From NCBI RefSeq assembly GCF_041381155.1, contig NC_091142.1:27913963-27977962 (forward strand): a stretch of 64,000 nucleotides of DNA, in the 5' to 3' direction. The position numbers were made by a program, and so were the translations under genes. The DNA is from Argopecten irradians (taxonomy: Eukaryota > Mollusca > Bivalvia > Pectinida > Pectinidae). The notes under the pieces are model-generated. The model had not been told where the DNA came from. It saw only the letters and a list, made by a program, of their open reading frames with translations, and ran no database searches. Below are positions 12,060 to 23,448 of the stretch, piece after piece. The first letter of the stretch is position 1; each line of letters opens with the position of its first letter.

Positions 12060-13760
12060 ACAGCTGTTGATGGAACCTAACTGCTACTTCCGTTAAGTAA
12101 CCACGACATGAAGATCTGGAAACTCTTTTATTCCAACACTGATCGGCCGTTTCGAACCTTATTCGACGATTGGCGGGTCATCAGTAGTGAAAAGTCACTG
12201 CTTGCTTTATTTGGTCCCTAGTTCTGCTCATCTTGTCAGCACCATAACCAACACGATGTCCTTTCTGCCTTGTCCGATATGGTCTAAATTGTAGCTGCTT
12301 TCATAGCTCCTAGTATCTGTTTATCCGTCCTTTTGTAACAGTCGCCACGCCGATTGACCTGGAAACCCTTCGACATCAACCTCGACCAGAAACCTATGGT
12401 CTCCTCACATTCTTCTTCCCATGGCAATCAATTTCATCATTTCCATCACATTATATTACATTATAATTGTGTACGTGTGGTATAATTGAGGTGTGCGCTA
12501 TATCCGGAAGTGCAAAGCAATTGTTTAAGTTTGCACTCATCTCCCATTGGGGTTGGGGTTGTTTGAGTGACCGGTAGTAGAGGTGGTTGACTATTCTCTC
12601 AAACAAACTGTACTGCATGTGGATGAGTTTCCGTTGTAGAGTTGCTGGCCTCTTCTGCCGTACCTCTTTCTCCAAGATACCAATTAAATCTGATCTTGCA
12701 TAATCTGATCTCGCTGACGGTATCTTCTCTGTTGGAGAGTTACACACTCTGAGCCAGGGAGGATAAGTGCTAGCAAGGTCTTCGCAGCCGCACAGGATAC
12801 AAACCTAATTTTCAACAAGACCTTATCAACACGAATTGGCTGTAGATGGCAATATGTGATACACTGGTCTGAGAATGAAAGGGATCTTCACGGGTTCCGT
12901 CTTACACAGGCCGTTCCATGTGATCATATGTTCTATAAAGTTACAGCGAGAATATGATTCTTCTTGGCCGAACTCGGCTGTTCTTCTTTTGTGCTGTTGT
13001 TCCCCCTCTGATCAATCCATTCCTATTACTCTTTTCCTTCTATCTCGGCCTTCTACTTTGCTCGACTGGTGAAAATGGTCGACTTCCAATCCTCATCCTA
13101 TTTACACTGATGTTCCCAACAAGGTCCCGAAGCCCCAATGTGTTCTCTGGTTTGCTTACAGTGGCACTATCTGACCATATCTGGTCTGTTTTTGTACCAA
13201 TTCGGCTGTCTGTACTTTGCTGTCCCTCAAAATCATGTTACAAGTCTATACCTTGCATTCATTTCTCACAAAGATGTTTTGCTGTACAGGTCTACTGTTG
13301 TGAAGTTTGGAGGGGCAGCTGTACGCCCAGCCATAAATACTCATCTCTGTCGCTTCTCTCCAGTAATCCAATAGTTGTTAATGGAAGTTCATAGAACTAG
13401 GAGTCCAAAACAATATAGACGTACGCCATGCTGATTCAAACAATTATTGGTTTCCCAAGGTCATTCCGACTTGTCAATCCTTCCATACAGTCGCTAGCTT
13501 GACCCGACAATAGATGGGATCTACTCCTCTTGGACTCTGATGAGGGCAAACGGATAGCACCCATCGTACTTGTCCATGGGTAGTTATTGTGACGGTCCAC
13601 GGTCAGGTCATCCATAAAACATGTTTGATGGTTGAGAGACACCTGTGGTCATCTTAAGACCTCTTGACTCTTTCAGCAGCTTTAATGCTTATCTTCATCT
13701 CCATCATCAAAGGAAAAAGTGATACTGTTTAATCAGTTACGATGCTCTTTCTACGAACCC
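12060..13760 (-). mobile_element. Fossil of a reverse-transcriptase element (probably LINE-type), broken
   Basis: A tract richer in GC than its surroundings holds minus-strand fragments in the order of a polymerase: an FMDDLTV catalytic motif near 13610, then pieces resembling the long C-terminal part seen in the FMDDLTV elements of invertebrates, ending near 12060 with a conserved-looking 3' segment. The element is old and clearly broken many times, with no intact frame. The family name is uncertain; I treat it as non-LTR from the motif and the absence of terminal repeats. Confidence 0.6.
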
Positions 13761-14093
13761 TGCCAGGCTGTTACCATCAAATGACTCCTCCACAATGCTG
13801 GCAATGTGTTCAATGATCTGGTAATGCTGCAATGCTATCTCTCAGCTTGTGTGGGATTCCCCGATTTGCATAGGTAAAACCAAATCTTTAACAACTATAA
13901 AGTCACCTCTATCAGCGCTGTGAAATTATCAGCTTTAGGACACTTGTATGTTCTAGATAACCTGAAAAGCCTGAAACTGCTCTCTTCTTTGCTGACATGT
14001 TGATGTAACGCTTACTCAGTGTGTAATGACAAACGTGAGCCATGTGTAGTTCCCAAACACTTTAATGAAAACACAATATACATACAATTTATG

Positions 14094-17000
14094 TTATAGT
14101 AGGTTTTTATTGGCTATGAATTCTACATCTTCTTCTTCATAGCAAGGCTCTGGAGGGCTCTCCCAGAATCCCTCAGGAACATTTTCCAGTTGGTTGGCTG
14201 GGAAACTATGAATGGCTGTATCGTTGAAAATGTCAGTAAATCTAAAAGTCGTTGGCAAAGGCACTTCTGTACAATAGGGATATATCTGTTAGCAGTGAAG
14301 GATATAAATCATCCAAGTTCAAAAGTGACATGTTTACTTGTTCACTCTGGGGGCACAAATCTCGTTGGAACAGCTGGAAGTTACCCAAACAAATTTAGTA
14401 CAGTCTAGAAACTATATTCCAATTTTATTTTAGTACTTTTTCAGCACAAGGCCACAGAGAATATACTGTATCTGAGAATTATCTGCTCTTGTGGTTAGGT
14501 GCTGATTGCTGCATCATGTTTTTGTGGGCAAACATTTTACTTTTCTGTGAAAAATACATAGTTCTTGGACATATGACATAATAGTGCTGAATACCTTGTC
14601 ACAAGAGCATATAACTCGGCAATATGCAATGATGAGATAATATAATAAAGTATCCCTAAATAAACTAGCCAGGTAAATGTGAAAGGATACACGCTGAATA
14701 TAACCTCCAGTTTTCGTAAGAAGTCTGCTGGGAGTGCTTAAAGGAAAGAACACAAAAAGCTTATTATTAATTTTATAATCTATTTGATAAAATGTACCAT
14801 TCTAGTGATTTTTCAAGGGATTCTTTTTCAGAATCGGGGTTTCGCGCCATTCACAGATTTTTTTCATAGTGGTATGCAAAAAAAATAAGGGCAAATCAGA
14901 AAGACAGATTTGATATGAAAACAAAGAAAAATACAATTAATTATTTTGGTATGATCATGCTCTTTCAAAACTACATTCAAATAGAAAGAAGGAATAAAGA
15001 GAATACAAATATGCTTATTCCATTGTAGGTAGTTGAACCTTGTAACGCAATCTCATTTCATTTAAATATCCCATTTAATTCAAAGTATTTTGTAGGTCCT
15101 GAGTTAACTTTTCGGTCCCTATTTAAATAATTAACTTGACTTCTCAGATAACTTGAACAGATATCACCGTCCTGGAATTAATGAAGTTGGGGTGTGTTTC
15201 AAATTTTTTGGTTTATTTAACAGAAGTATCTTACTTGTCAGTAATGCTGGTGAAACTATTCCCAATGATAACCACGTTGGATAAGTGTTCTTTTCTCCAG
15301 TTGGCCCATAGAAGATTATTACATAAACTTTTTCCACAGTGAGGCATATAAAACAGCGTCCTAGTATCCAGGGAACATGGCCGCTTACCTTCCTGTGAAC
15401 GTAATATGATATACATGGTTCAGGGCCAATCAAGTTACTGTGAACATATAATTAAATACATGGTTCAGGGCCAATCGCCTTCCTGTAAACATATTACAAA
15501 ATACATGGTTCAGGGTGAATTACCTTCCTGTAAACATAATATTAAATTTATAATTTAGGACCAATCAACTTTCTTTGAAAATATAACAAAATACATGGTT
15601 CAGGGCCAATCACCTTCCTGTGAACACAAGTTTTATATGTACATGCAATAGGTTCATAGCCAAACAACTTTCAGCAAGTAAAACATATTTTCAAGGCTCT
15701 TGGCCTATCATTTCCTGTCAAAAGCCTGATGAAGATAATTGTCACAAAATGTAAAGCTATCAAAATGCAATCAAAAACATAGAGACGGAGTTATCATATT
15801 ACAATTTCATGATGTCATCAGAATGTCTATATCAAAATGTGACTGTGTGCTGCACCGATGACGAGTGGAACTTACCAACAAGACAATAGCCAATGGAAAC
15901 ATATCAAAGATACTGACCAATCAGAGCATAGTGTCAGAAAGAGACTGACTAATCAGAGCATAGTGTCAGAAAGAAACTGACCAATCAGAGCATAGCGTCA
16001 GAAAGAAACTGACTAATCAAAGCATAGTGTCAGAAAGAAACTGACCAATCAGAGCATAGTGTCAGAAAGAAACTGACCAATCAAAGCATAGTGTCAGAAA
16101 GAAACTGACCAATCAGAGCATAGTGTCGGAAAGAAACTGATCAATCAGAGCATAGTGTCAGAAAGAAACTGACCAATGAGAGCATAGTGTCAGAAAGAAA
16201 CTGACCAATCAGAGCATAGTGTCAGAAAGAAACTGACCAATCAGAGCATAGTGTCAGAAAGAAACTGACCAATCAGAGCATAGTGTCAGAAAGAAACTGA
16301 CCAATCAGAGCATAGTGTCAGAAAGAAACTGACCAATCAGAGCATAGTGTCAGAAAGAAACTGACCAATCAGAGCATAGTGTCAGAAAGAAACTGACCAA
16401 TCAGAGCATAGTGTCAGAAAGAAACTGACCAATCAGAGCATAGTGTCAGAAAGAAACTGATCAATCAGTAATCATTGAACATCAACTTACTTCATTTTTG
16501 TCAATCACTTTGAAACCAAGTTCCCCTAGGATCTCAATTTCTGCATTCCGGAACTTTGGATCATACAGTAGGCACTCCCTTGCATCAATCTGTTGATTAC
16601 ACAAATATATCGGTGATATTCACATAACACTTCTGGAAATATCTTAATAACACCATAATTTCCTAGCAGCAATAACCAGATTCAAAACTCTTAGTGGTGG
16701 AGTTATATCCCTTCAAATTATTTTTTTTGAATGTAGAATGTTTATAAAATAAATATGTTTGTTTGAAATCAGATCTTCTTGGTGAATTGAACGCTGGTAA
16801 AATCTTGCTGAACTCTTTTCAATTTTGAGAAGTCCACATACCTTGAGGTGTTCCCTCATTGCCATCAGAAGACAGAGTTGGTATCTTGCTATAATGCATT
16901 CTGAGAAATTCCCCAGGCCATAGCAGACTGCCTGGTGTGGTAGCTCTTTGGTACCATCTTTTTCTCCATCACTTTGAAAGACTTTTTCAATCAAATCTAA

Positions 17001-19190
17001 AAAAAACAATCTGCTATATATCTTCTACTCTTTTCAGACAGCCAGACAAAATGAATATGCAAGAAGAGCAAAAGATAATACATAATATTATACTGTATTC
17101 AACCCAATATATACCCCTGTCCCTAAGCTACCCCCTTCCCCTATCTTGAAGCCCCCACTTTACTTACCTTGAATTAAATAAAGATAAAAAACATCCAAAC
17201 CAATGGTTTCTTTATTCAAATTTCTTTGCTTTATGGGTTACTCATAATATATTTGGTATTATAACCAGGCTGTATTGTGTGGATTACAACAACAAAAATT
17301 TGAAAAGGATTGGGAGACCAGGTTGATTGCTTAATTATGACCAGGCATCTCAATTGCTAGAGTGCCGTTCTAGAGGTTCCAATCCATTGTAAATATCTTG
17401 GACATACAATGTGCATTATACAGAATGTCATTTGATCCTTAACTCATTTACCACTGAGACACATTTAGATTCATCTACCGGGTAAATTAAGTTTAGACTA
17501 CATCATGAGTTATTGACTCATATGACAAATAACTGACATTGAAATATCACAGAACCACTTACCTTTTACAGATGAATAAAAGTCAGAGCTTGTCAACTCA
17601 TTCCTAGAAAGTAAAAAAAAATAAGACATTAAAACAAATCATATCTTGATCTTCAATGGAGATCAAGATGGAGATCAAGATCAGATGATGATCAGAGTGA
17701 TCATGAAATTATCATACATGTAATTTCCCAGCCTGTGATAATAAATATTAATGTGAAAGGATATTTGAATATTCATCGATAGTTCTTACTTCTCAATATG
17801 AAATATGAAATTTAAACATCTCTAGAGATCGCACTATAAAATATCATACACTATAAACATAATATCCTAGTAACACGATATTCAGTGAAACCTGCCTTAA
17901 CAACCACCTCTGTATAAAGACCACCTGCTTAATAAGACCATTTTAGCAGGGTCCTAAATGGTTAAATTTAACACGATCTGACCTGTGTATAAAGACCATT
18001 TTTCCCGCTCCCTTGGGTGATCTTTATAGACAGGTTTGACTGTACATTGCCATGCATCTATTACTCCTAAAAACTACCCTAGCTGTTCAGTTGGCTTTGC
18101 CACTCTATTTGAACAATATGTATAACTAAACAAGAAATAGAAGGTAAATTTTCCTAGTTAAAGATGCTCCACCGATGACAAATGGTCACTTTTCACCATC
18201 AAAAACAGGAGCAGCCGATTTAGTTTTTTCTTCAGTTACAAAAGTTACTTACTTTACACCATTACCACTATTGAAAAGTTTGAGCTTCTAATTTTACTTA
18301 AGTTAAAAATATGAAAAATAATTAATTGCATCCCGAAAAAATTCCTTTGCACAATACCCTATATGGAATGAAGCAATTACTGCGCATGCACCAAAATTAT
18401 GTTATGTTATTTTTTGTTTTAATAAGGCATATATATACACGATTAAGCACCAATTATTGTTCAAATGATGAATATCATTTATGCTCTGTCGTCGGTGGAG
18501 CATCTTTAAGTAATTTTATATATAATATGTGTATGCTTTTTATTCAATACAAATATATTATCATATACAGATACATATACTCCATTTCTTTAAAATACAT
18601 TAGATACATTACAGCATAATTTCCTTCTAAAATTAGATGCACATACGTGTATCTAAATATGTTTGTTAAAATCATAAAATGACAGTTTTTTTAAAGATAA
18701 GATACTCTTTTAAACTACCTTTATTTAAAAAGAACAGCATCAAATGGGTTGATCTACATATAGGCCAACATTTACCTTTTTTTTTAAATATTTTTATCCT
18801 CAATGTGCCTACGCCTAACTTTAAAATAGGGTTCATCTAGTATAAAGGGATATCTATATATTGATGACATATATCACAGGCGTTTGCTTCTGGTTTGATA
18901 AAAATATTATAACTTACCCTTACTATATGAACAATAGTAGGGGTATGTTATTATATTTTCATCAAACTAGAAGCCGACGCCTGTGCATAAGTTAGTTGAT
19001 TCACGAGATCAAATCATGTTCACAGAATTTAATTCCCTATTTACCTTGATTCAGTGATTTTCCGCATAGTGTATGCGATGTCTATCCCTTCATGTGACTG
19101 TACATCTGGATCCGAACATACACCAGTAATTTTCCTTGACTTTAATTTTCTGGACCTCTTTGATTTCACAACAGTAAAGTCGTCTGTCAT
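14094..19190 (-). CDS. SRRD: SRR1-like protein (SRRD), complete, 278 aa
   Basis: Seven exons join in phase: 19045-19190, 17563-17603, 16842-16996, 16491-16589, 15235-15392, 14691-14736 and 14094-14285. The SRR1 domain is plain: VCYGLGNFSECIIARYQL (about residues 86-103), LLYDPKF with a following acidic residue, LFYMPHCGKSL, WANW, VVIIGNSF and, near the end, FTDIFNDTAIHSFP. The N-terminal 60 residues are basic and variable (MTDDFTVVKSKRSRK). SRR1 proteins affect circadian and light signalling in plants, microtubule-related growth in yeast (BER1), and haem synthesis in mammals; their biochemical activity is unsettled. The length is close to the family norm. A minus-strand ATTAAA about 30 bases past the stop may end the mRNA. 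Two minisatellites occupy the intron between exons 4 and 5. Confidence 0.94.
15385..15630. repeat. 45-bp minisatellite copying the SRRD exon 5 acceptor
   Basis: The motif CCTTCCTGTGAAC (minus strand GTTCACAG, then GAAGG) recurs every 45 bp from 15390, with matches near 15435, 15480, 15525, 15570 and 15615. The first instance is the real 3' splice site of SRRD exon 5. The unit also contains ACATGGTTCAGGGCCAATC. Confidence 0.88.
15913..16469. repeat. 32-bp minisatellite, about 17 copies, each with a CCAAT box
   Basis: Units read ACTGACCAATCAGAGCATAG plus TGTCAGAAAGAA. Each carries GACCAATCAGAG, a strong match to the NF-Y consensus. The array lies in SRRD intron 4 and stops about 20 bp from the exon 4 donor. 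Variants at the left end suggest that growth came from the right. Confidence 0.93.
17883..18042. mobile_element. Short TA-type MITE, TIR CAGTNAAACCTG
   Basis: Left end CAGTGAAACCTGCCTTAA and right end, read inward, CAGTCAAACCTGTCTATAAA match as inverted repeats; TA follows the right end. A second copy is at 24136-24433. The ends and TA site fit the pogo/Tc1-mariner group. It lies in SRRD intron 1. Confidence 0.7.
18162..18505 (+). mobile_element. TTAA MITE family A, copy 3 (344 bp)
   Basis: Ends AGATGCTCCACCG and CGGTGGAGCATCT with TTAA at 18158-18161 and 18506-18509. It lies in SRRD intron 1. The interior closely follows the 9698 copy. Confidence 0.9.
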
Positions 19191-19566
19191 TTTTTCCTTC
19201 CTCAAACTAAAAACTGAAGCGGAAGGTTGTCAAAATAAATCCGGAAACGAATAAAAAAATAATCCACGCATCTTATGTGGACAAAAACCTAATAAGAATA
19301 ATTTGCTTATTCACAGTAATATTACTACAAAATAAGAGATAAATAATTTATGGGTAATAGTTATTGGTGATGAAAATTACGTATCCGGATATCCTCTTCA
19401 TTTCCTATCCGTTTTTCGTTTTTAATTTTAGTAAAATTTTCAAGATGTCAGCCTCCGTGGTGCAAAACGCGATGAAACGAAGGCATTGGGATAATTAGTG
19501 TTTCCTTTATTTGTGAATCGTGACAACCAAAAGTAAACCTGATAAATATACGAATTTAAGACAACA
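19191..19566. promoter_or_regulatory. Putative bidirectional promoter of SRRD and OXSM
   Basis: Only 376 bases separate the divergent start codons. GCGGAAGG (about 19219) and CCGGAAAC (about 19241) are ETS/GABP-like sites, and AAGATGTC near 19442 weakly resembles a YY1 site. There is no clear TATA box. ETS sites are common in shared promoters of housekeeping gene pairs. Confidence 0.55.
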
Positions 19567-22500
19567 ATGAATTCAATTTGTCTTAAACTAACAAAACTAA
19601 GCCAAAAACTATCAAAAATTCACAAAGTCAATTTTCACACAACTGAAAAGTGTCTAAATTCTGACCATATCCGGACCGTCAAGTTAAGACGGGTTGTTGT
19701 GACTGGTTTGGGGCTCGTGTCATGTCTAGGTGTTGGCACCAGACATGTGTGGGACAGAATCATCAAAGGCCAGTGTGTGGAATCGGTACAATTAACGGAC
19801 AAGGTACATGTCGACCTTCAATAAATTTTGATAAATTGAAAAATGAATAATTCATTGATTTCGTATGTGAATGGAATTTTACTTTTGCTTATCAGAAAAG
19901 TCTATTTCTTTAATGATATATTTCATCTGTCACCGCTTACACGTTGGTATTTTTTCACTTTCAAAAACAGAGCAGATTCTTTAAGTAAATATTTCTTCAG
20001 ATACAAAGGTTACTAAACACCATTACCACCATTGAAAAATTTGAGCTTTTAATTTTACTTCAAGATAAAACTATTTAAAATAATTAATTGCATGCCGAAA
20101 AAATTCTGTTGCACTGACTAATGTATCTATATTGAATGAAGTACATGTACTGATTGATTGCACATGCACCAAAAGCAAAATAAATTATTTTGCATTATTT
20201 TTTGTGCTAATTAAATATCTATGTACACGATTAAACACCAATTATTGTTCAAATGATAGTCTCATTTCTTTGTCGGCAGTAGAACATCTTTAAATAAGAG
20301 TTTCTTACCCTATTCCAATGGATTTAGGTGTGTGTAAAATGTACGCATGATTAAATGGCTACTTTTGTGATGACACCTGCCCATAAGCGGATGTATTAAT
20401 ACATGGTCAGCAGGATATAACCATTGTAAAAATTGCCCTCCTTTCCATCCTAACAACATAAAACTATTTTTATCAAGTATACTTTTGTTGGTACATGAAT
20501 GGTCCAGGTTTTAGCATCCTATGATTACATTAATCATAAATGTGGGTTCATCTTTTTTAACATCTTGTTAACAGCCAGGGACATTTAAGGTTTAGGATGT
20601 AGAGGGAAGCAAGAATGCCAGAGAAAAAACGCTGACCTGCAGTAAAATACTTTGGGCAACTGCCTTTAGTAGTTTCAAACAAAGAGTGTGGTTCAATATA
20701 ATACATGCTAGAATAACTTGATTTATTCAAGGCAGATTTAAAGCTTATCATTTATTAGTCCATAAATTATCAAGTTACTCAAAGCATAGAAAAAGCTTAA
20801 GGGGAGATAATCCATGTGGAACAAGCCCCTTTACTGAAAGTGTGATACCAAAAGTACACCTAAAACTGACTTTCCTTTGTTTAGGATATGACGGTATTCC
20901 TTGTAAAATAGCAGGATTTGTTCCAAGGGGAGAAAACCCAGGGGAGTTGAACCTTAAAGATTACATGTCTGCTCAGAACAGCGGATCCTGTCCCAGGGAT
21001 GTGCATACGCTCTTGTGGCAGTAGAGGAGGCATTAACAGACGCCGGGTGGAAACCAAAGACTGAGGAGGAGAAGAATTCCACTGGTACACTTAACTTACT
21101 GTGTGTAAACCAACTTGTTCTTGTGGAGACTTATTAAGCTTTCATGGCCAGTTTTAACAGTGATTTATTTGTGTAATTTAGAGTTATATGACTTTATGTG
21201 CCTTTTAAAATTATATTGGAAGTGAGTTATTTTTTGTGATAACCCATGAAATTTAATCAAATGCAAAAAAAAAAACCAAGTTGGTTTACTGAAATTATAT
21301 GTAGCTATATGACGATATAATGATAAAAAAATCACAGAAAACCAAACAAAAAAATAAGTACTGTACTATTTAAAATTACCTTGTCTATGATATAATAGGC
21401 TGTGAACATGTTAAGTCAATGGCTAACTACCAGTATAGTGTGTGGGTCTCTTGTTTGAAACCATGGCATGGACCAAAAGACCTTCATAATTTTGAAAAAT
21501 TGGACCATTGTCTATGTCATCCCTCACAACCAGTGACATGCATACTAATTATTAAATTTCTATTTATAGTTACTATAATGACAACCAAATGACATTTGCC
21601 GTTTTCAAAGTATAACCATTGTATTGATCATGCTTTATTTAAACTCTTAATTTAATTCTCAGTGAAGAAGAGTTGTCTGAATAAGATTTGCTATGAAAGA
21701 TATTCAGGCAGACAAGGGTGATTCCCTTCCCCTCCCGATATTGTACTTTTGTTTAACTTTTGTTTTTAAGAAATTTTATTTCATCTGGCATATTTTATAA
21801 TTTAATATTCAAATGTTAATTATGTTTTCAGGCGTTGCCATAGGGATGGGAATGGTTGGTATGGAGGAGGTATACAATACTGGTCTAGCACTACGAGATC
21901 GAGGCTATTCTCGAGTCAGTCCCTACTTCATGCCAAAAATCCTCATCAACATGACGGCAGGAAATGTCAGTGTCAAGTATGGCTTACAGGTAGGCAATCA
22001 TCTTCGGAAACGCACGAGTCACTGCTCGTTTGTGATGATGGCATGCAGTATGTCCTTGGTGGTCATCTTGTTTTTAGTCTTGTGACAGTTAATTGTGGTC
22101 ATGTGTCATATGTGTAATCTTATCAAATACCAGATACAAATATACTTTTCACATACTAGAGAAAGTTCTTTAACTTTATCTGTTGAATATAAATACTAGT
22201 AAATAGTAAACTTGCATGGATTTGATTCCTAGTAAAGATACAGTTGTATTTATTTAAATTAAATTTATTTTAACTTAATAATTTACAAAATTCAATGTTA
22301 CATATTGCAAAAATCTGTGGGTAATTACAATAATGACATGTAAAATAAATTTGCTGGTTTTATTCAACGAAAGTTTCTACAAATCAAAACTTTAATGTTA
22401 TGCTGTATTGAGAAGATACTAGCAGGGAATAAAAGTAACATTTGCCATGGTTTTAATTCATTTGACTGCTAAAGAAAACCGGAATACAGCTACAATATTA

Positions 22501-23392
22501 ATTTCTGTTTAAATCTCTTTGCAGTGATGCTTCCTTTTAAAAGTGCTTTTTCTACATTATGTTCTCCCTATTTTGTCTTCCTCAGGGTCCTAACCATGCT
22601 GTGTCCACGGCCTGTACCACTGGATTACATGCTGTAGGAGATGCGTTCAGGTTTATTCAGCGAGGAGACGCCAAAGTTATGGTAGCTGGTGGATCAGAGG
22701 AGAGTCCCAACCAGATATCTGTGGCTGGCTTCTCAAGGATGAGGGCACTGAGTACAAAATATAACGACAATCCACAGAAGGCCTCCAGGCCTTTTGACAA
22801 AGACAGAGATGGGTTTGTAATGTCCGAAGGATCGGGGATCTTGGTGCTAGAGGAGCTTGAACATGCATTAGCAAGAGGTGCAGACATTTACGCAGAAATT
22901 TTAGGGTACGGTTTGTCCGGTGATGCAAATCACATGACTGCTCCACAGGAGGATGGTTCCGGGGCTTACAGGTGTATGAAGGCCGCGCTGAATGATGCAG
23001 AGCTCTCCGAGACTGACATAGGATACATTAATGCTCATGCTACCTCTACACCATTGGGGGATCTGGCAGAGAGTCGCGCCATCTGGCGGCTTTTCGGAGA
23101 GAAAAATCCAGAAGTTTTGGTCTCTTCCACGAAAGGTGCAACTGGACATTTGTTAGGCAGTGCAGGAAGTGTGGAAGCTTTATTTGCTGTGATGTCATGC
23201 TTTAGTGGTAAAATACCAGCCACATTGAATCTGTGTGAATCGGACATTGATCTTCCTCTGAAGTACGTAAGTCAGAACTCAGTGGACTGGCCATCAGGGT
23301 CAGACAGACGTTTTGCTGTAACAAACTCTTTTGGATTTGGAGGTACAAATGGTAGTTTATGTATAGGAAGCTTTAACCAAGACTCATGTTAA
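19567..23392 (+). CDS. OXSM: Mitochondrial 3-oxoacyl-[ACP] synthase (OXSM), with two frame discrepancies
   Basis: Four exons: 19567-19803, 20885-21084, 21832-21989 and 22586-23392. The enzyme condenses malonyl-ACP with acyl-ACP in mitochondrial fatty-acid (lipoate precursor) synthesis. The basic, acid-free N-terminus ([20 protein letters not shown]) looks like a mitochondrial targeting peptide. The thiolase-fold sites are all present: STACTTG (catalytic Cys), [11 protein letters not shown] (His), [12 protein letters not shown] (Lys and His) and SFGFGGTN. Exons 3 and 4 are open and in phase. In exon 1 the frame must shift at about 19771-19780, where TGTGTGG holds two bases more than expected; in exon 2 it must shift at about 20980-20986, where one base is missing. 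Allowing for these, the length (about 466 aa) matches the human enzyme. Either the assembly has indels or this copy is newly inactivated. AATAAA lies at 23443. Confidence 0.92.
19909..20289 (+). mobile_element. TTAA MITE family A, copy 4, diverged
   Basis: The right end AGAACATCT followed by TTAA and the inner CACCAATTATTGTTCAAATG match the family, while the left end is decayed. It lies in OXSM intron 1 and is older than the other copies by divergence. Confidence 0.7.
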
Positions 23393-23442
23393 CAATTTCA
23401 GATTGGACTTAATGCATGGAGTGTTCAAATATATTAGTTTGT

Positions 23443-23448
23443 AATAAA
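23443..23448 (+). terminator. Poly(A) signal of OXSM
   Basis: AATAAA lies about 50 bases after the OXSM stop codon, a usual distance for the end of a short 3' UTR. Confidence 0.65.

Larger units (their letters stand above)
9000..14093. other. Intergenic region between the EF-hand and SRRD genes
   Basis: There is no host gene here. It holds two TTAA MITEs (9698-10056 and 11180-12022, the latter with a nested element) and a decayed reverse-transcriptase element (about 12060-13760). The rest, about 10.06-11.18 kb, is AT-rich with no coding pattern. Confidence 0.6.

Noticed and set aside
12954-13394. 146-codon plus-strand open frame, hydrophobic
   Set aside because: Antisense to the retroelement fossil; the minus strand explains the sequence.
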